DNA from: Endocalyx cinctus
Taxonomy: Eukaryota > Ascomycota > Sordariomycetes > Amphisphaeriales > Apiosporaceae
NCBI GenBank assembly: GCA_001600455.1
Contig: BCKC01000011.1
Location: 833,835 to 897,834 of the forward strand
Direction: 5' to 3'
DNA length: 64,000 bases
Of the stretch, positions 25,023 through 34,850 are shown piece after piece (the first letter of the stretch is position 1; every line of letters begins with the position of its first letter). Under the pieces are notes generated by a model that worked only from the letters and a program-made list of their open reading frames with translations, did no database searches and had not been told where the DNA came from. The translations under genes were made by a program, and so were the position numbers.

Positions 25023-28000
25023 CACGAGCTTAGGTAAACTTTTCAGGCAATAAACTATCTACACCTTGAAAGAACGAAATGCAAAGGAGACGGAAATTGC
25101 ATTTTCATGAACTGCGCTACAATACAGTGAATATAAAAGACAAAATCTCGGAAGTTACGGTTCTTACGGCATACATCTACATAAGAAGTTCCACCAAAAA
25201 GACACGAACGATCCCGCCTTCAAATTTATAGTCGCGTGCCAAAGAATTGCCGCGTAATCTCATATAGCCATGGCTCACATGCCACCATTTATTCCTCATT
25301 TACCACCTTCGCAATGAAGATCCAGTAAATAGCTTTGCTGTAAGCTGACTCAGATGAGGGTACCCCGAAAATGAGGAGAGATATGGATTGTGGGCGCCAC
25401 CCCAGGATGTCGGCTCCTATTTAGCGAGCTGAGATAACCGCCTGCGGGATCGTTTTCTTTCAGGATGAGCATGCCCGAAGCCCGATGGCGTGGTAAATTG
25501 CTTTCTATGTATTCTTTTGTGAGTCGTCTAAGACCCCGTCTCGGCCGTACTCAGTAAATATGGTTCACGATATATTCTACGGTAAAACTTATATTTGTTT
25601 GTATAAGTAAATAGGGATTAATCGGAACACGATGATATCAATAGTCTAGTATTCCAATATTAAAGATTATATGGGATATAATTAGCTTTTGCGTGAAGCT
25701 TATGATGCGCTTGTACCGTAATTATGCATGCATTGTAAATAAATTTGATTCGAATCCAGTGGTTTGATTTCCGCCATTCTCTTCTGCGTCTTTAGTTGTC
25801 GCGCTGGTAATTGTTGGAGGCTTGACCACAAAACTATCGTAGTACCATTCGATATACCAGCCAATTTTGATAATTTCCTGTGTTATTTTCGTTTAGGTTT
25901 AGTCTTTTTCCTTCGTTCATTTATTAATTATAAGCCATCATTCCAACTTGCATGAACCTGCAGTTTTCCTATCCCGTCTGTTGCGAAAATATATCGCATG
26001 GCCGATGTACTAATAGTCCTCCGCAGTACGATTCTTACTAATATACATTATTAGTTGAAATGAAAACATGGAAGAGCGAAGTAGGCTTTAGTATAACCGA
26101 GTTCTATTTATTGATATGTACACGTTGGAAAAGCTAGTAACTACGTCGTGCTGGACACCCAACCATAAGATTCATGTACGCCGTCGTTAGATCTATTGTC
26201 ACTCTATCAATATGAAATTTCAACGCTATTTGCATTATCCATCCTAATTACATTATAAACTCGTAATAATAACTATATTTATTCCAATCTCTTAATTATT
26301 CATAAATTTCAATGAACCCGGCATGTACCATCAGTATAGTACGGCAAATGTTTTAAACCCGAGTCTATTTCTCATGCTTTTTAACCCGTATCATAATAGT
26401 ACCGCTATATTACACTGTATCAATAGTGAAATGGCCAATCGGCATTTCTATGTCTTTAGGGCCTGCTCCGTCAAAAATAAAGCACAACATCATGGAAGAG
26501 AATAGGGGTGCGTAGACAGAGCTTAGTTCTAGGGGAGGATTGTAGTTTTAGAGTCGAAAAACTATTGTATTAGTTTTTGACCTTCATGTTGTATCTTACA
26601 TGGGAAGGGTTACCCAGAAGGTAACCGTAGGCACTATACATTCTATCATAATTAAGACCCTTCACATATCAGGACAAAGACAGAGATTAATGTATATAAT
26701 CCATATCAAGTAAGGCTGAGACGGCAGCCTCTATTAGTAAAATGTAACCAACAATATTAATTTATACATTTACTGAATTCCAAAAAACCTCATCACCCTT
26801 CTAGAAAACATCGCATAGGCCTGATATGCTTTTCGTCCAACGTCCGGGCTTACCCACTTATCCGAAATAAATGCCTTTAGGTTATAATACAGCTCCTCGT
26901 CGTGGTGTATGATAGGCGTCATTACGTGAATCAGAGCACCAACGCAGACGCGACATTTTTCGTAGAACAGATCTCGGTCAAGAGCAACGTGTGCCCGGCG
27001 CGAAGCGACTCCGAGTCCCATTCACAAACCGATATATAGGATGGAACATTGGAAGTCAAATAGTGCTGCTACTGCAGATAAACCCAGTCCAGATCGAACA
27101 TAATTGATCTTTTGCGAGCGTATCAGGCTCGCTTAAGCTCACTCCGTAATCGGGGGAGTGCCGACAGCCGAGAAGCAGACTCCGAACGCATCTTAGCTCG
27201 AGTCATATTTATCCCAGTATCAACCTTGGCAGTAAACCTTGTCATAGAACTTCGGATCAATGACGTGAAATTAGTAATGGCCTATGGATGGTGGAACCTG
27301 TAGGTACCACATCCCTCGTACCATCGTGCAGCAGCCGACAATTTCATGGCTATTCAAGTCACTGCGCTGGGAGACATCACCAAAGTCCTCCGTTTTACCT
27401 TAATCACACTTAGGGAAATACTCTAAAGAGGTAGTTATAACGATGATAATTTCACTATCTTAATGATATCTTCAACATTTATCATATACATATATTGGCT
27501 ATTATGTCTTAATTTTTATTCCTAAAGAAAATGCTAAGCTAAACATGAATTCCGATTTGATCTCAGATCTCGGGGATTATTATCGTCAGCTTCGGCTATC
27601 TAGTTCAAAATTAAATATTTACTAGGCATAAATCACGCTGTCCATGAATTAAATATGTAATATTTCATAGGTGAAGTTCGTTTGCAACTCGATCGCTCGT
27701 AGTGATTGTCGACAAACAGGCATCGTATCGTTGATAAATTGATTTTCTCATCTTTGACATGTAATTGTAAATCATATATTGCTTAGAAATCGTTTTTTTT
27801 TTTTTTTTTGAGTAATATGGCCCGAACAATGAGACGACTTCGGACACTGCGAGCTCACTTTTTGGAATTCGGGATGCTAACGGATCTGCTTCTTGTCAAT
27901 CGACGTTAACTAATACTGTGTTCACGATTATATATATTGGGAAAGGAAGTCAACTATTTAAACTTAGCTTGACCGCCCCTTCATTGAGCTGGTATTGAAT

Positions 28001-28203
28001 TTCAGTGCCTATCGGAGTCCGTTCGGCCTTCGCACTATTGAGATTTTCCAGCCACATCTTGACAGCAACATCCAGCGTTAACTATGTCGGGGATGGAAAT
28101 ATTGATATACGACGAGCTTCAGCACTTAAATGCAGATCAGAATACAACATGAAAGACCTTCACGATATTATCGACTATAAGCTGCGAAGACACTCTGAGA
28201 AAA
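25023..28203. other. Long gap between mdpH-like and mdpL-like genes
   Basis: 3.2 kb, mostly AT-rich. It has a T17 run at 27793-27809 and a coding relic on the minus strand at 26770-27135 (listed separately). No intact gene is seen elsewhere. Confidence 0.45.
26770..27135 (-). pseudogene. Unidentified coding relic, C-terminal fragment
   Basis: Reading leftwards from about 27135, one frame is open for more than 110 codons except for a TGA at about 27022. It passes through a hydrophobic segment (GLGLSAVAALFDFQC) and then MGLGVASRRAHVALDRD, and ends at a stop at 26770 after RRVMRFFGIQ. The composition is protein-like on both sides of the TGA, which could derive from CGA or CAA-type codons by C-to-T change. 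A short intact gene of 83 residues starting just after the TGA is the alternative. No family is recognised. It may be the 3' end of a former cluster gene. Confidence 0.4.
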
Positions 28204-29538
28204 ATGGCTGACTCCACTATTGTTTTGTCACCCTATCACGTCGGTATTGTGAAAGTCCGAGACATTCAATTATCTTCATTGGGTGCTTGTAATGAACTGC
28301 TACGCAAGAACCATGAGGAATATCATATGTTCTTTCGAGATACGGCCGGCCACAACCATATTGTGCATAGTCTTCTTACAGTACTTGCTCTAGGTGGTGG
28401 CCCCCAAGAATTGAAAGATCGTTATGACGATGGAATTCCTATCCAAAGGCCCATGCCGGAAATTGACACAGATCTTCTCGAAACCCTCTCAGACCCAGAG
28501 GCATTCTACGAAGCCTTGGGTGAAGTCAAACGCTACCACACCTTCCTTGCTTTCTTCAAGCGCGAGATAGATGCCAAAGGCTGGAAGGAGGTGGTCTTGG
28601 AATATGTCTTCTCTCATACGCAAGCTGCAGACGCCATCCTAGCTCGCATGTACGAGGGCGCCTACCATCCAATTATCCACCTTGGTCTAGGCGTCGAGTT
28701 CGAGCAGCCCGCTATCGTGGCAGAGGCCCTAGCACAGGCCGCCTCCCACGATGACAGCAACATCAAGACCTTTTTCGCCACAGCCGAAGCACAGGCCGAG
28801 TCCGTGTACCCTACGGCCAAGCCGAAGCCTATGATTGACCTCATTCACATGGTCCGCGCCAACGACACCATCCGTCAAGCACCGCGGTGGACAGACTTCG
28901 GAAATAAGATGCGCGACGGCGTCGTCGGGCGCGCTCTTGAGGACATATGCAGCATCGCCTGCCAGTTCAACATTCGCGATGAGGAGGAACTGGATAGACG
29001 CACCGCCGAGATGATTAGTACCTGCGCCTTTTTTGCCGGCGCCGCCCAGAAGGAGGGCCGTAAGACCAAGATCGACTTCTTCTATATGCATTGCGTTACT
29101 AGCAGCATGTTTTTCACTGTATTTTCTCGACAAAGCTGGATCCCGATCAAGGAGCGCATTCGACTAGTCGAGTGGAAGGGACGTTTGGATCTGGCATGGT
29201 ACGCCGTGTCGGGGTGCGCACCTTTGGATATAAATGCTATCACTTCTTATAGTAATCCCGAGAGTGACGATCTTGCTTGGAATGAGCTTTTCGATGCTGT
29301 CATTAAGGAGCACGATGATGGTCACGCTGCGAAGTATATCCGCGCGCTTAAGAACGGCGAGGAGGTATGTGAGAGATACGAGGAGGAATGGGCTGATTAT
29401 TTCCCAGTAAAGGGTAACATGTGGTTGAAGCTGGCTAGAATGTGCCAGGACACGACCAAGAACCTGGACACAGATCTGAAGTGGGTGCCTTTCACTGGAT
29501 TTGAGCAGCCGTGGAAGCGGCCGGATCTGGCTTCCTAG
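28204..29538 (+). CDS. mdpL: Questin oxidase-like / Baeyer-Villiger-type oxidoreductase (AflY/MdpL/GedK family)
   Basis: Single-exon gene of 444 residues with the start at aaaATGgct. The N-terminal HNHIVHSLLTVLALGG segment, the central RYHTFLAFFKREI and YHPIIHLGLGVEFEQP segments, and the C-terminal AKYIRALKNGEE segment match the questin_oxidase-like family. Its characterised members GedK, AflY and MdpL take part in oxidative opening of the anthraquinone ring to a benzophenone or xanthone precursor. No flavin-binding Rossmann motif is visible, as expected for this family. Here it would open a chrysophanol- or questin-type quinone made by the neighbouring enzymes. Its 5' neighbour is separated by a long decayed gap, and it converges on the NmrA-type gene. 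Confidence 0.9.
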   Translation: MADSTIVLSPYHVGIVKVRDIQLSSLGACNELLRKNHEEYHMFFRDTAGHNHIVHSLLTVLALGGGPQELKDRYDDGIPIQRPMPEIDTDLLETLSDPEAFYEALGEVKRYHTFLAFFKREIDAKGWKEVVLEYVFSHTQAADAILARMYEGAYHPIIHLGLGVEFEQPAIVAEALAQAASHDDSNIKTFFATAEAQAESVYPTAKPKPMIDLIHMVRANDTIRQAPRWTDFGNKMRDGVVGRALEDICSIACQFNIRDEEELDRRTAEMISTCAFFAGAAQKEGRKTKIDFFYMHCVTSSMFFTVFSRQSWIPIKERIRLVEWKGRLDLAWYAVSGCAPLDINAITSYSNPESDDLAWNELFDAVIKEHDDGHAAKYIRALKNGEEVCERYEEEWADYFPVKGNMWLKLARMCQDTTKNLDTDLKWVPFTGFEQPWKRPDLAS

Positions 29539-30029
29539 ATCAGGTGAAAGGCAATTTTTGAATTTTCTGGAAAGGTATATTAAGACCGTCCAGAAGGAGA
29601 TGAACTGAGATACTGAAAACACGGTGTAATTAATTGTAGAATAAATTAGTGTTTCTTAAATATTTTTAATCATCTTTCTAAAGGGATATAATTGCATGTT
29701 TAGAATTATCCCTGGATATTGCTTTCGTCTGGTCATCTGCAGTGGTAAACCCGTGAGAACAATATTCCAATCTCAACGCTTAGGAATTGATCTAGTGTAA
29801 CCACTTATCTGAATTGTTGTAGGGTAGCTGTCGTGTAAGGAGGGACTGAAACAATTATGTCAGGTCACGGATAGTTGTTCGGATATCATAATCTAAGTGT
29901 GAGACAATCAACATAAGAGAAAGAACAACGACATACAAAATATATAAATGTGAAAACTAGATTGTGCTATTGTTACATCGCCACGTAGAATCGCATAAAT
30001 TCTAATCCTGTTTCCACCTAGCAACTACT
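29539..30029. other. Convergent intergenic region
   Basis: 3' flanks of mdpL-like and mdpK-like genes. No additional feature seen. Confidence 0.4.
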
Positions 30030-30824
30030 TCAAGCAGGCCCAGTAGTAGGCAAATAAGGGTGTGCCCAAGGGAAAAAATGTCTGAGAAGACCCATTAGAA
30101 TACACAAGGGCGTTCCCGGAGGAAACTTGGCGCCAACACCGCGCTTTGCATTGACGACGCCCACATTCCTCCCATCATAGCGACCTTCATCGTCTTCGGC
30201 GGCCTCAAGCATACCCGCCGATAAGTCCGCGTAGCTGATAAAGCTTTCCTCCTCGTCAAGGGTTAGCCTGTGGCCCCGCTGAATATCTACGGATAGACCA
30301 GCAGGCTTGATAAAAATCGTCGAGACCCAGTCAGCTTGTAGGCGTAGGAATTTCTCGGTAAGCTCTAAGTCGTAGTAAACGTGCGATGCAGCCGTGATCA
30401 TGATGGGCTTGAACCAGCCGGGCATATCCCTCGACAAATAGGGGTCGATGGTTGCGGAACTGAGTAGTACCAGCTTCGGAAGCTTCACGCCTGGCTCTGA
30501 CTCGTCTTTGATTTTCTTTAAGGCCGCCACGACAGCGGCGCTGCTATCTTGACTGACACGGCATCCGGGGACGTTGTCGTTGGTGGTTATGAGCAGAAAA
30601 ACCGCCCTGGTGCCCCGCACCAAATTCGCCAAAAGGTCGACGTCATAGATACTGCCAGCAAAAACTTGCACCTGCTTGCTGTCCGCTACCTCAGGAATTA
30701 GCCGACGCAACTTGGCCTCGTTGCGACAGAAAGCCCTTATCTTATTCTCAGGCGACTTGAGCATGTTGCGAATCAAGGCGCTGCCACAGTTTCCTGTGCT
30801 GCCCAAAACCGCGTAACTAGGCAT
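30030..30824 (-). CDS. mdpK: NmrA-like NAD(P)-binding oxidoreductase (AvfA/MdpK type)
   Basis: Single-exon, 264 residues. The N-terminal Rossmann motif is GSTGNCG (8-14), preceded by a beta strand (YAVL) and followed by [10 protein letters not shown]. The body reads as the NmrA-like atypical SDR family with VFLLITTND and [12 protein letters not shown] segments. In the aflatoxin/sterigmatocystin and mdp pathways such proteins (AvfA, StcQ, MdpK) work beside the ring-opening and deoxygenating enzymes on quinone intermediates. It is divergent from the AMP-binding enzyme with 603 bp between starts. The catalytic step here is inferred from family and location only. Confidence 0.85.
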   Translation of the reverse strand: MPSYAVLGSTGNCGSALIRNMLKSPENKIRAFCRNEAKLRRLIPEVADSKQVQVFAGSIYDVDLLANLVRGTRAVFLLITTNDNVPGCRVSQDSSAAVVAALKKIKDESEPGVKLPKLVLLSSATIDPYLSRDMPGWFKPIMITAASHVYYDLELTEKFLRLQADWVSTIFIKPAGLSVDIQRGHRLTLDEEESFISYADLSAGMLEAAEDDEGRYDGRNVGVVNAKRGVGAKFPPGTPLCILMGLLRHFFPWAHPYLPTTGPA

Positions 30825-31427
30825 GATGGATGATAGTATGAAGGAGGGACAAAGACGACAAATTGGCCTGAAACTGCGCTTTTACTGTGCTTTAGTAATT
30901 TTCTCTTAGTTATTCACGATTTTGTGTCCATTTCTTTTCAAGAGTATTAGAGTAGTTTATTGTCCGTTTAGAACCCTATGTCCGTTAGCAAGTGGCTGAT
31001 AGCTAGTTGAATTAATACGGAAATGCCTATTCTGTGCAGATTTCCGATCTGTTTTGGCTGTGTATAGCGCCGAAGATAGCCGAAGCGTAACTTTTACTGA
31101 CAAGCCCCAATGAATAAGCAAAGTTGCTCATTAACTTTTGAAGAATAGCTCAGGACTGTTTCCATCCCCGGAATCCCGACATATTGAACTTTAGCTGTAA
31201 AAATCCGAGAAGACAGGGATAGTCACTTAATTGAGTAGCCGATACCACATGGTCTCGGAACCCTTGAGCGTCGATGGCAGTCATATCAGTCCCTACATAC
31301 CCTACTCTTGTAAAGTAGGCACATCGCAGACATGTGTCTCGATAGAATCCGACACTAGACTTCATAACATGCTCTTTCATTTTTCATACTATATTATTTT
31401 TTATCTCACTTGTATAGTTCATTAGTC
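30825..31427. promoter_or_regulatory. Divergent promoter of the NmrA-type and AMP-binding genes
   Basis: 603 bp between two divergent starts. TCCGA/TCGGA-type half-sites are present (for example TTCCGATCTG at 31042 and CTCGGAACCC at 31254), compatible with a CGG-recognising Zn2Cys6 factor. An open minus frame at 31150-31380 has no family character. Confidence 0.4.
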
Positions 31428-33386
31428 ATGTTTTACTACATTTTACTAAGTCTCATCGTGTTGCTGCGACCGCGCATAGTGACATATTTCATCTCTACTT
31501 TTGCTAACCTGGATAAAAAAAAGTCGGCGAATAATGGCCAGCATGATAAAAAGTTTGATATCACCGGAGAGCCCTGGGAGTCTTTATCAATATTTGAACA
31601 TATAGAGCAAGGCTTGAAGACGAATCCGCATGCCCCGGCCGTTATATGCTCATTCCAGGAGACTGATCATCTGCAAGAGCTCTTGTTACCCATGGAACAG
31701 CACTTTCCATTAAAAAATGAATTACTATTCCAAGATGGACCATGGCAAAAGCAACAGCACAGTGATTTTCGCCTCCATGACAAGAGCGAGACAACAGTCC
31801 CGAAGCGAGAATCCCTCAACACGAGCCCTTGCTTGAAGTTGTCATACCTTCAGCTTCACCAAGCTGCCCTCAAAGTGGCACTCGGTCTGAAAAACCTTGG
31901 GGCACAAGAAGATAGTACTTTGCTAATGTTGATACCCAATGGTGCCGAATATGCCATACTCCTCTGGGCATGTATTCTTCTGCGCATCACCTACGTGAGC
32001 CTCGACCCATCATGTCTCGATATCTCAGGTTTCACCAACCTCAAACACACCTTGAGAGATTTGAAGCCGCAGATTGTCGTAGCACCAGATGCTACCAGCG
32101 GTAGATCAGTTGACGTTGCATTGTCAGAATTGAGCCTGCCCCAGCCTGTCCGAATCTGTCTCTCGAGTGCTTCTCGCGGCGACATAAGTTGGAAGACCTT
32201 CACTAGTATGGCAAAGCACGCATACATGTGCGAGGGAGTTGACGCTGCCGCTATAATTACAGCCGCACGACACGATCGGCCAAAACGCATTCACTCCATA
32301 ATGTACACGTCGGGGACATCCGGCCGTCCTAAGGGATGCCCGATGCGCGTTTCCGGCATGTCCCACGTCCTCCACTCGCAAAGTTGGCTCGTCACTCCCG
32401 AGTCAGGTGCTTTCGCGCTACAGCAAGCCCACAATTCTCGTGGCATCGCGCCCGCCCAGACGCTGCAGACTTGGAAGGCAGGCGGTGCAGTTGTCACGAC
32501 GGGGCAGGAATTCAGCGTAAGGAAAGCCACGGAGGCTATCCGCCAGTACGGCGTGACATTCCTCGTGCTGACGCCGCCTATGGTTCATGAAATGGCGGTT
32601 GAGCTCGCCGAGCGCCCCCTTGGCGACGCAAGATACTTTGTGCAGACGATCCAAATCGGCGGCGATGCCGTGACTAGAGACGTGCTAACTAAATGCGCGG
32701 CTTTGTTCCCGCACGCTAACGTATGCATCAATCACGGTATGACAGAAGGCGGTGGCTCTTTCCTCTGGCCTTTCTTCAATGTTCGGCCTCGAGATATCCC
32801 GTACTTCGGCGAAATCTCCCCTATCGGAAAAGTAGCCCCTGGATCAACTATCCGAATATGGGATCCGGAAAAGAAGCGCGCTGCAAGGAGGGGGGAGTTA
32901 GGAGAGTTACATATCTCCTCATCTAGTCTGATTGGGGGATATATGGGATCTAGATCGCCTGAATCGTTCTGGAAAGATGATGATGGACGAAACTGGTTTA
33001 TTACCGGAGACATTGCTAGTGCAGATGCAGACGGGTTGGTATACATTCTCGGGCGGAGCTCAAATATGATAAAGCGCGGAGGAATTGCGGTCATGCCAGC
33101 CGTAATTGAAAGCTCTATCGAGGCATATACCGGTGCGCAGACCATCGTCGTCTCCGTCCCGCACCATGTTTTAGGAGCTGAACCGTTTGCCGTGATTAGT
33201 TCTTATGCCAACGGCAAAACAGAAATGGAAATAAGAGAGCATGTTCGTAAGAGTCTGGGTAGGAACTATGCCCTCGCCGGACTTGTTTCGCTCAAACAGC
33301 TCGAACTGATTGAATTTCCAGTCAATCAAACGCATAAGGTAATCAGACCAGAAATACGCGCAAGGGTGCTGAAATATCTATCCTGA
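31428..33386 (+). CDS. Acyl-CoA synthetase-like AMP-binding enzyme, membrane-anchored
   Basis: Single exon. The first ATG is at 31428, giving 652 residues. Residues 1-25 are strongly hydrophobic (MFYYILLSLIVLL), suggesting a membrane or organelle anchor. ANL-family motifs are in order: YTSGTSGRPKG (293-303) for ATP phosphate binding, HGMTEGGG, a FITGDIASADADGLVYILGR segment containing the conserved Asp, and the C-terminal PVNQTHKV with the expected catalytic lysine (Lys637). There is no carrier-protein domain, so it should release an acyl-adenylate or acyl-CoA. It would activate a carboxylic acid. Within this cluster a benzophenone carboxylate is an attractive but unproven substrate. Confidence 0.85.
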   Translation: MFYYILLSLIVLLRPRIVTYFISTFANLDKKKSANNGQHDKKFDITGEPWESLSIFEHIEQGLKTNPHAPAVICSFQETDHLQELLLPMEQHFPLKNELLFQDGPWQKQQHSDFRLHDKSETTVPKRESLNTSPCLKLSYLQLHQAALKVALGLKNLGAQEDSTLLMLIPNGAEYAILLWACILLRITYVSLDPSCLDISGFTNLKHTLRDLKPQIVVAPDATSGRSVDVALSELSLPQPVRICLSSASRGDISWKTFTSMAKHAYMCEGVDAAAIITAARHDRPKRIHSIMYTSGTSGRPKGCPMRVSGMSHVLHSQSWLVTPESGAFALQQAHNSRGIAPAQTLQTWKAGGAVVTTGQEFSVRKATEAIRQYGVTFLVLTPPMVHEMAVELAERPLGDARYFVQTIQIGGDAVTRDVLTKCAALFPHANVCINHGMTEGGGSFLWPFFNVRPRDIPYFGEISPIGKVAPGSTIRIWDPEKKRAARRGELGELHISSSSLIGGYMGSRSPESFWKDDDGRNWFITGDIASADADGLVYILGRSSNMIKRGGIAVMPAVIESSIEAYTGAQTIVVSVPHHVLGAEPFAVISSYANGKTEMEIREHVRKSLGRNYALAGLVSLKQLELIEFPVNQTHKVIRPEIRARVLKYLS

Positions 33387-33884
33387 CCGAGCAGTATCAT
33401 AAACAGCAGTTCATATTACGGAATTATATCAATAATTATACCATAGCTAATATGAAATATAAAATTCTTTCTTGTGAATCGTTAAATCTTCATATATGTA
33501 TAATACACACACACACACACATATATATATGTGCGATCGATCAATTATTGTTCTTAATTTGTGGAAAGATTTATTTTCTACATAAGACGAACTTGATCTT
33601 CAGTGGCTAATTAAGTACCTAGGTATTCTAAAAGGTATATAGTACTTCAAGTAAGTAGCCTAGCAGCCCTAGGTCGACTCTCAAGCCACGGACGTATAGG
33701 TGGGGAAGTCCGAAAGGCAGGCATGATTTTTGAAGCCTGTCATGTCAACATTTCACGGTAGAGCGATCTAATTAGAAGTAATTATGTAGTCGGTTCGTTG
33801 GATAGTTTTACAATTATGAAATCATAATATAAAAAAATAATTGATAAATAGAAATTGTACATTCAGATCCCATGCAGTCCCATC
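33387..33884. other. Convergent intergenic region with microsatellite
   Basis: Contains an (AC)n tract followed by (AT)n at 33504-33531. Otherwise nothing seen. Confidence 0.45.
33504..33531. repeat. Compound (AC)n(AT)n microsatellite
   Basis: Eight AC units run directly into AT units just downstream of the AMP-binding gene. Confidence 0.85.
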
Positions 33885-34850
33885 TTAGAAGTTCATTACA
33901 TCAGGCTTGATCGTCTTGAGCTTCTGCACCAGTTCTACCCAAAGTCTGTCTTGTGCATCTTTGTTACCGGTAACCAATTCCGTAGGCTCCTCAACGGCTG
34001 CATCCTCCAAGTATTTTCCGTGAGACTCGACGCCAGAGGAACCTCCGTGAACTAATGTACGACTGCCTACCTCTGTCGACCGCGCAATAATGAGCTTCAT
34101 TAGAGTGAATCCGATGGTGGGTTGATCACGGTCGAGTCCTGAGTGGCATAGACCAGGACTGAAGCAGTTGACGTTGACGGGGAAGGTAGAGGCAGGGTAA
34201 TGCTCGCCGAAGCTTCGGACGATGAATATTTCCAGCAGCTTGGACAGGGGGTACTGCTCTCCCCAGTACTTCTCGGCCGTCTCTTTGTCGTTAATGGTGG
34301 CAAAGAGCTTTCCTTTGGGGGCCGTCCTCTGCGGAAACGTGGTATGCTGGTACGCGTTCGATGAGGTGATGGACAAAGTGGGTCGGATCTTATACTTGGC
34401 CGCGGTCTCTTTGAGCTTCGGTAGCACTAGGAAACTCAGGAGGAAGGTTGAAACGACATTGATAGTGATTTGTGTCTCGTTATCTTCGGTCAAAGAGTAC
34501 TTCAACTTAGCACAGCCGGCATTGGCGATGAAGATGTCTACACGATCAAGCTCCTTGTTTACACGAGCGGCGAACTTCTGTATATTGGCGTAGCTAGCCA
34601 TGTCGAGATGCCAAACCTGGATAATATCGGAAGCACATCGAGTAGTCGCTTCGATGTCATACTTGGCTTCGTGCCCAGAGTCGAGATTTCGCACGGCTAA
34701 TATCATCCGACCTGCACCCATGCGAACAAAATGACGCGCGGCTTCTTTACCAAGTCCAGTATTGCTGCCAGTTATGATGACAGTTTTTCCCTTGTAAGAT
34801 CCCGTAGGATACGATGGCGTCTTGAAAAATTGGCTGTAGAGGAAACCCAT
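33885..34850 (-). CDS. Retinol dehydrogenase-like short-chain dehydrogenase, paralogue 1
   Basis: Single-exon, 321 residues. The cofactor motif is TGSNTGLG (27-34). NAG is at 110-112, a serine lies in SITSS (160-164), and the Tyr-Lys pair Y200/K204 sits in QYPLSK. These are the classical SDR catalytic residues. RNL after the second strand (53-56) and Arg/Lys nearby favour NADP(H). The closest relative visible is the gene at 48907-49884, which aligns along its whole length with Tyr and Lys at identical positions. It could reduce an aldehyde or ketone of the prenylated intermediate, or oxidise a benzylic alcohol. It converges on the AMP-binding gene. Confidence 0.88.
   Translation of the reverse strand: MGFLYSQFFKTPSYPTGSYKGKTVIITGSNTGLGKEAARHFVRMGAGRMILAVRNLDSGHEAKYDIEATTRCASDIIQVWHLDMASYANIQKFAARVNKELDRVDIFIANAGCAKLKYSLTEDNETQITINVVSTFLLSFLVLPKLKETAAKYKIRPTLSITSSNAYQHTTFPQRTAPKGKLFATINDKETAEKYWGEQYPLSKLLEIFIVRSFGEHYPASTFPVNVNCFSPGLCHSGLDRDQPTIGFTLMKLIIARSTEVGSRTLVHGGSSGVESHGKYLEDAAVEEPTELVTGNKDAQDRLWVELVQKLKTIKPDVMNF

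Noticed and set aside
25680..25765. tRNA-like GATTCGAATCC sequence
   Set aside because: No matching acceptor stem or D-arm in the preceding sequence.
31150..31380. 76-codon minus-strand frame in the divergent NmrA/ligase promoter
   Set aside because: No family character and it sits in a promoter region.
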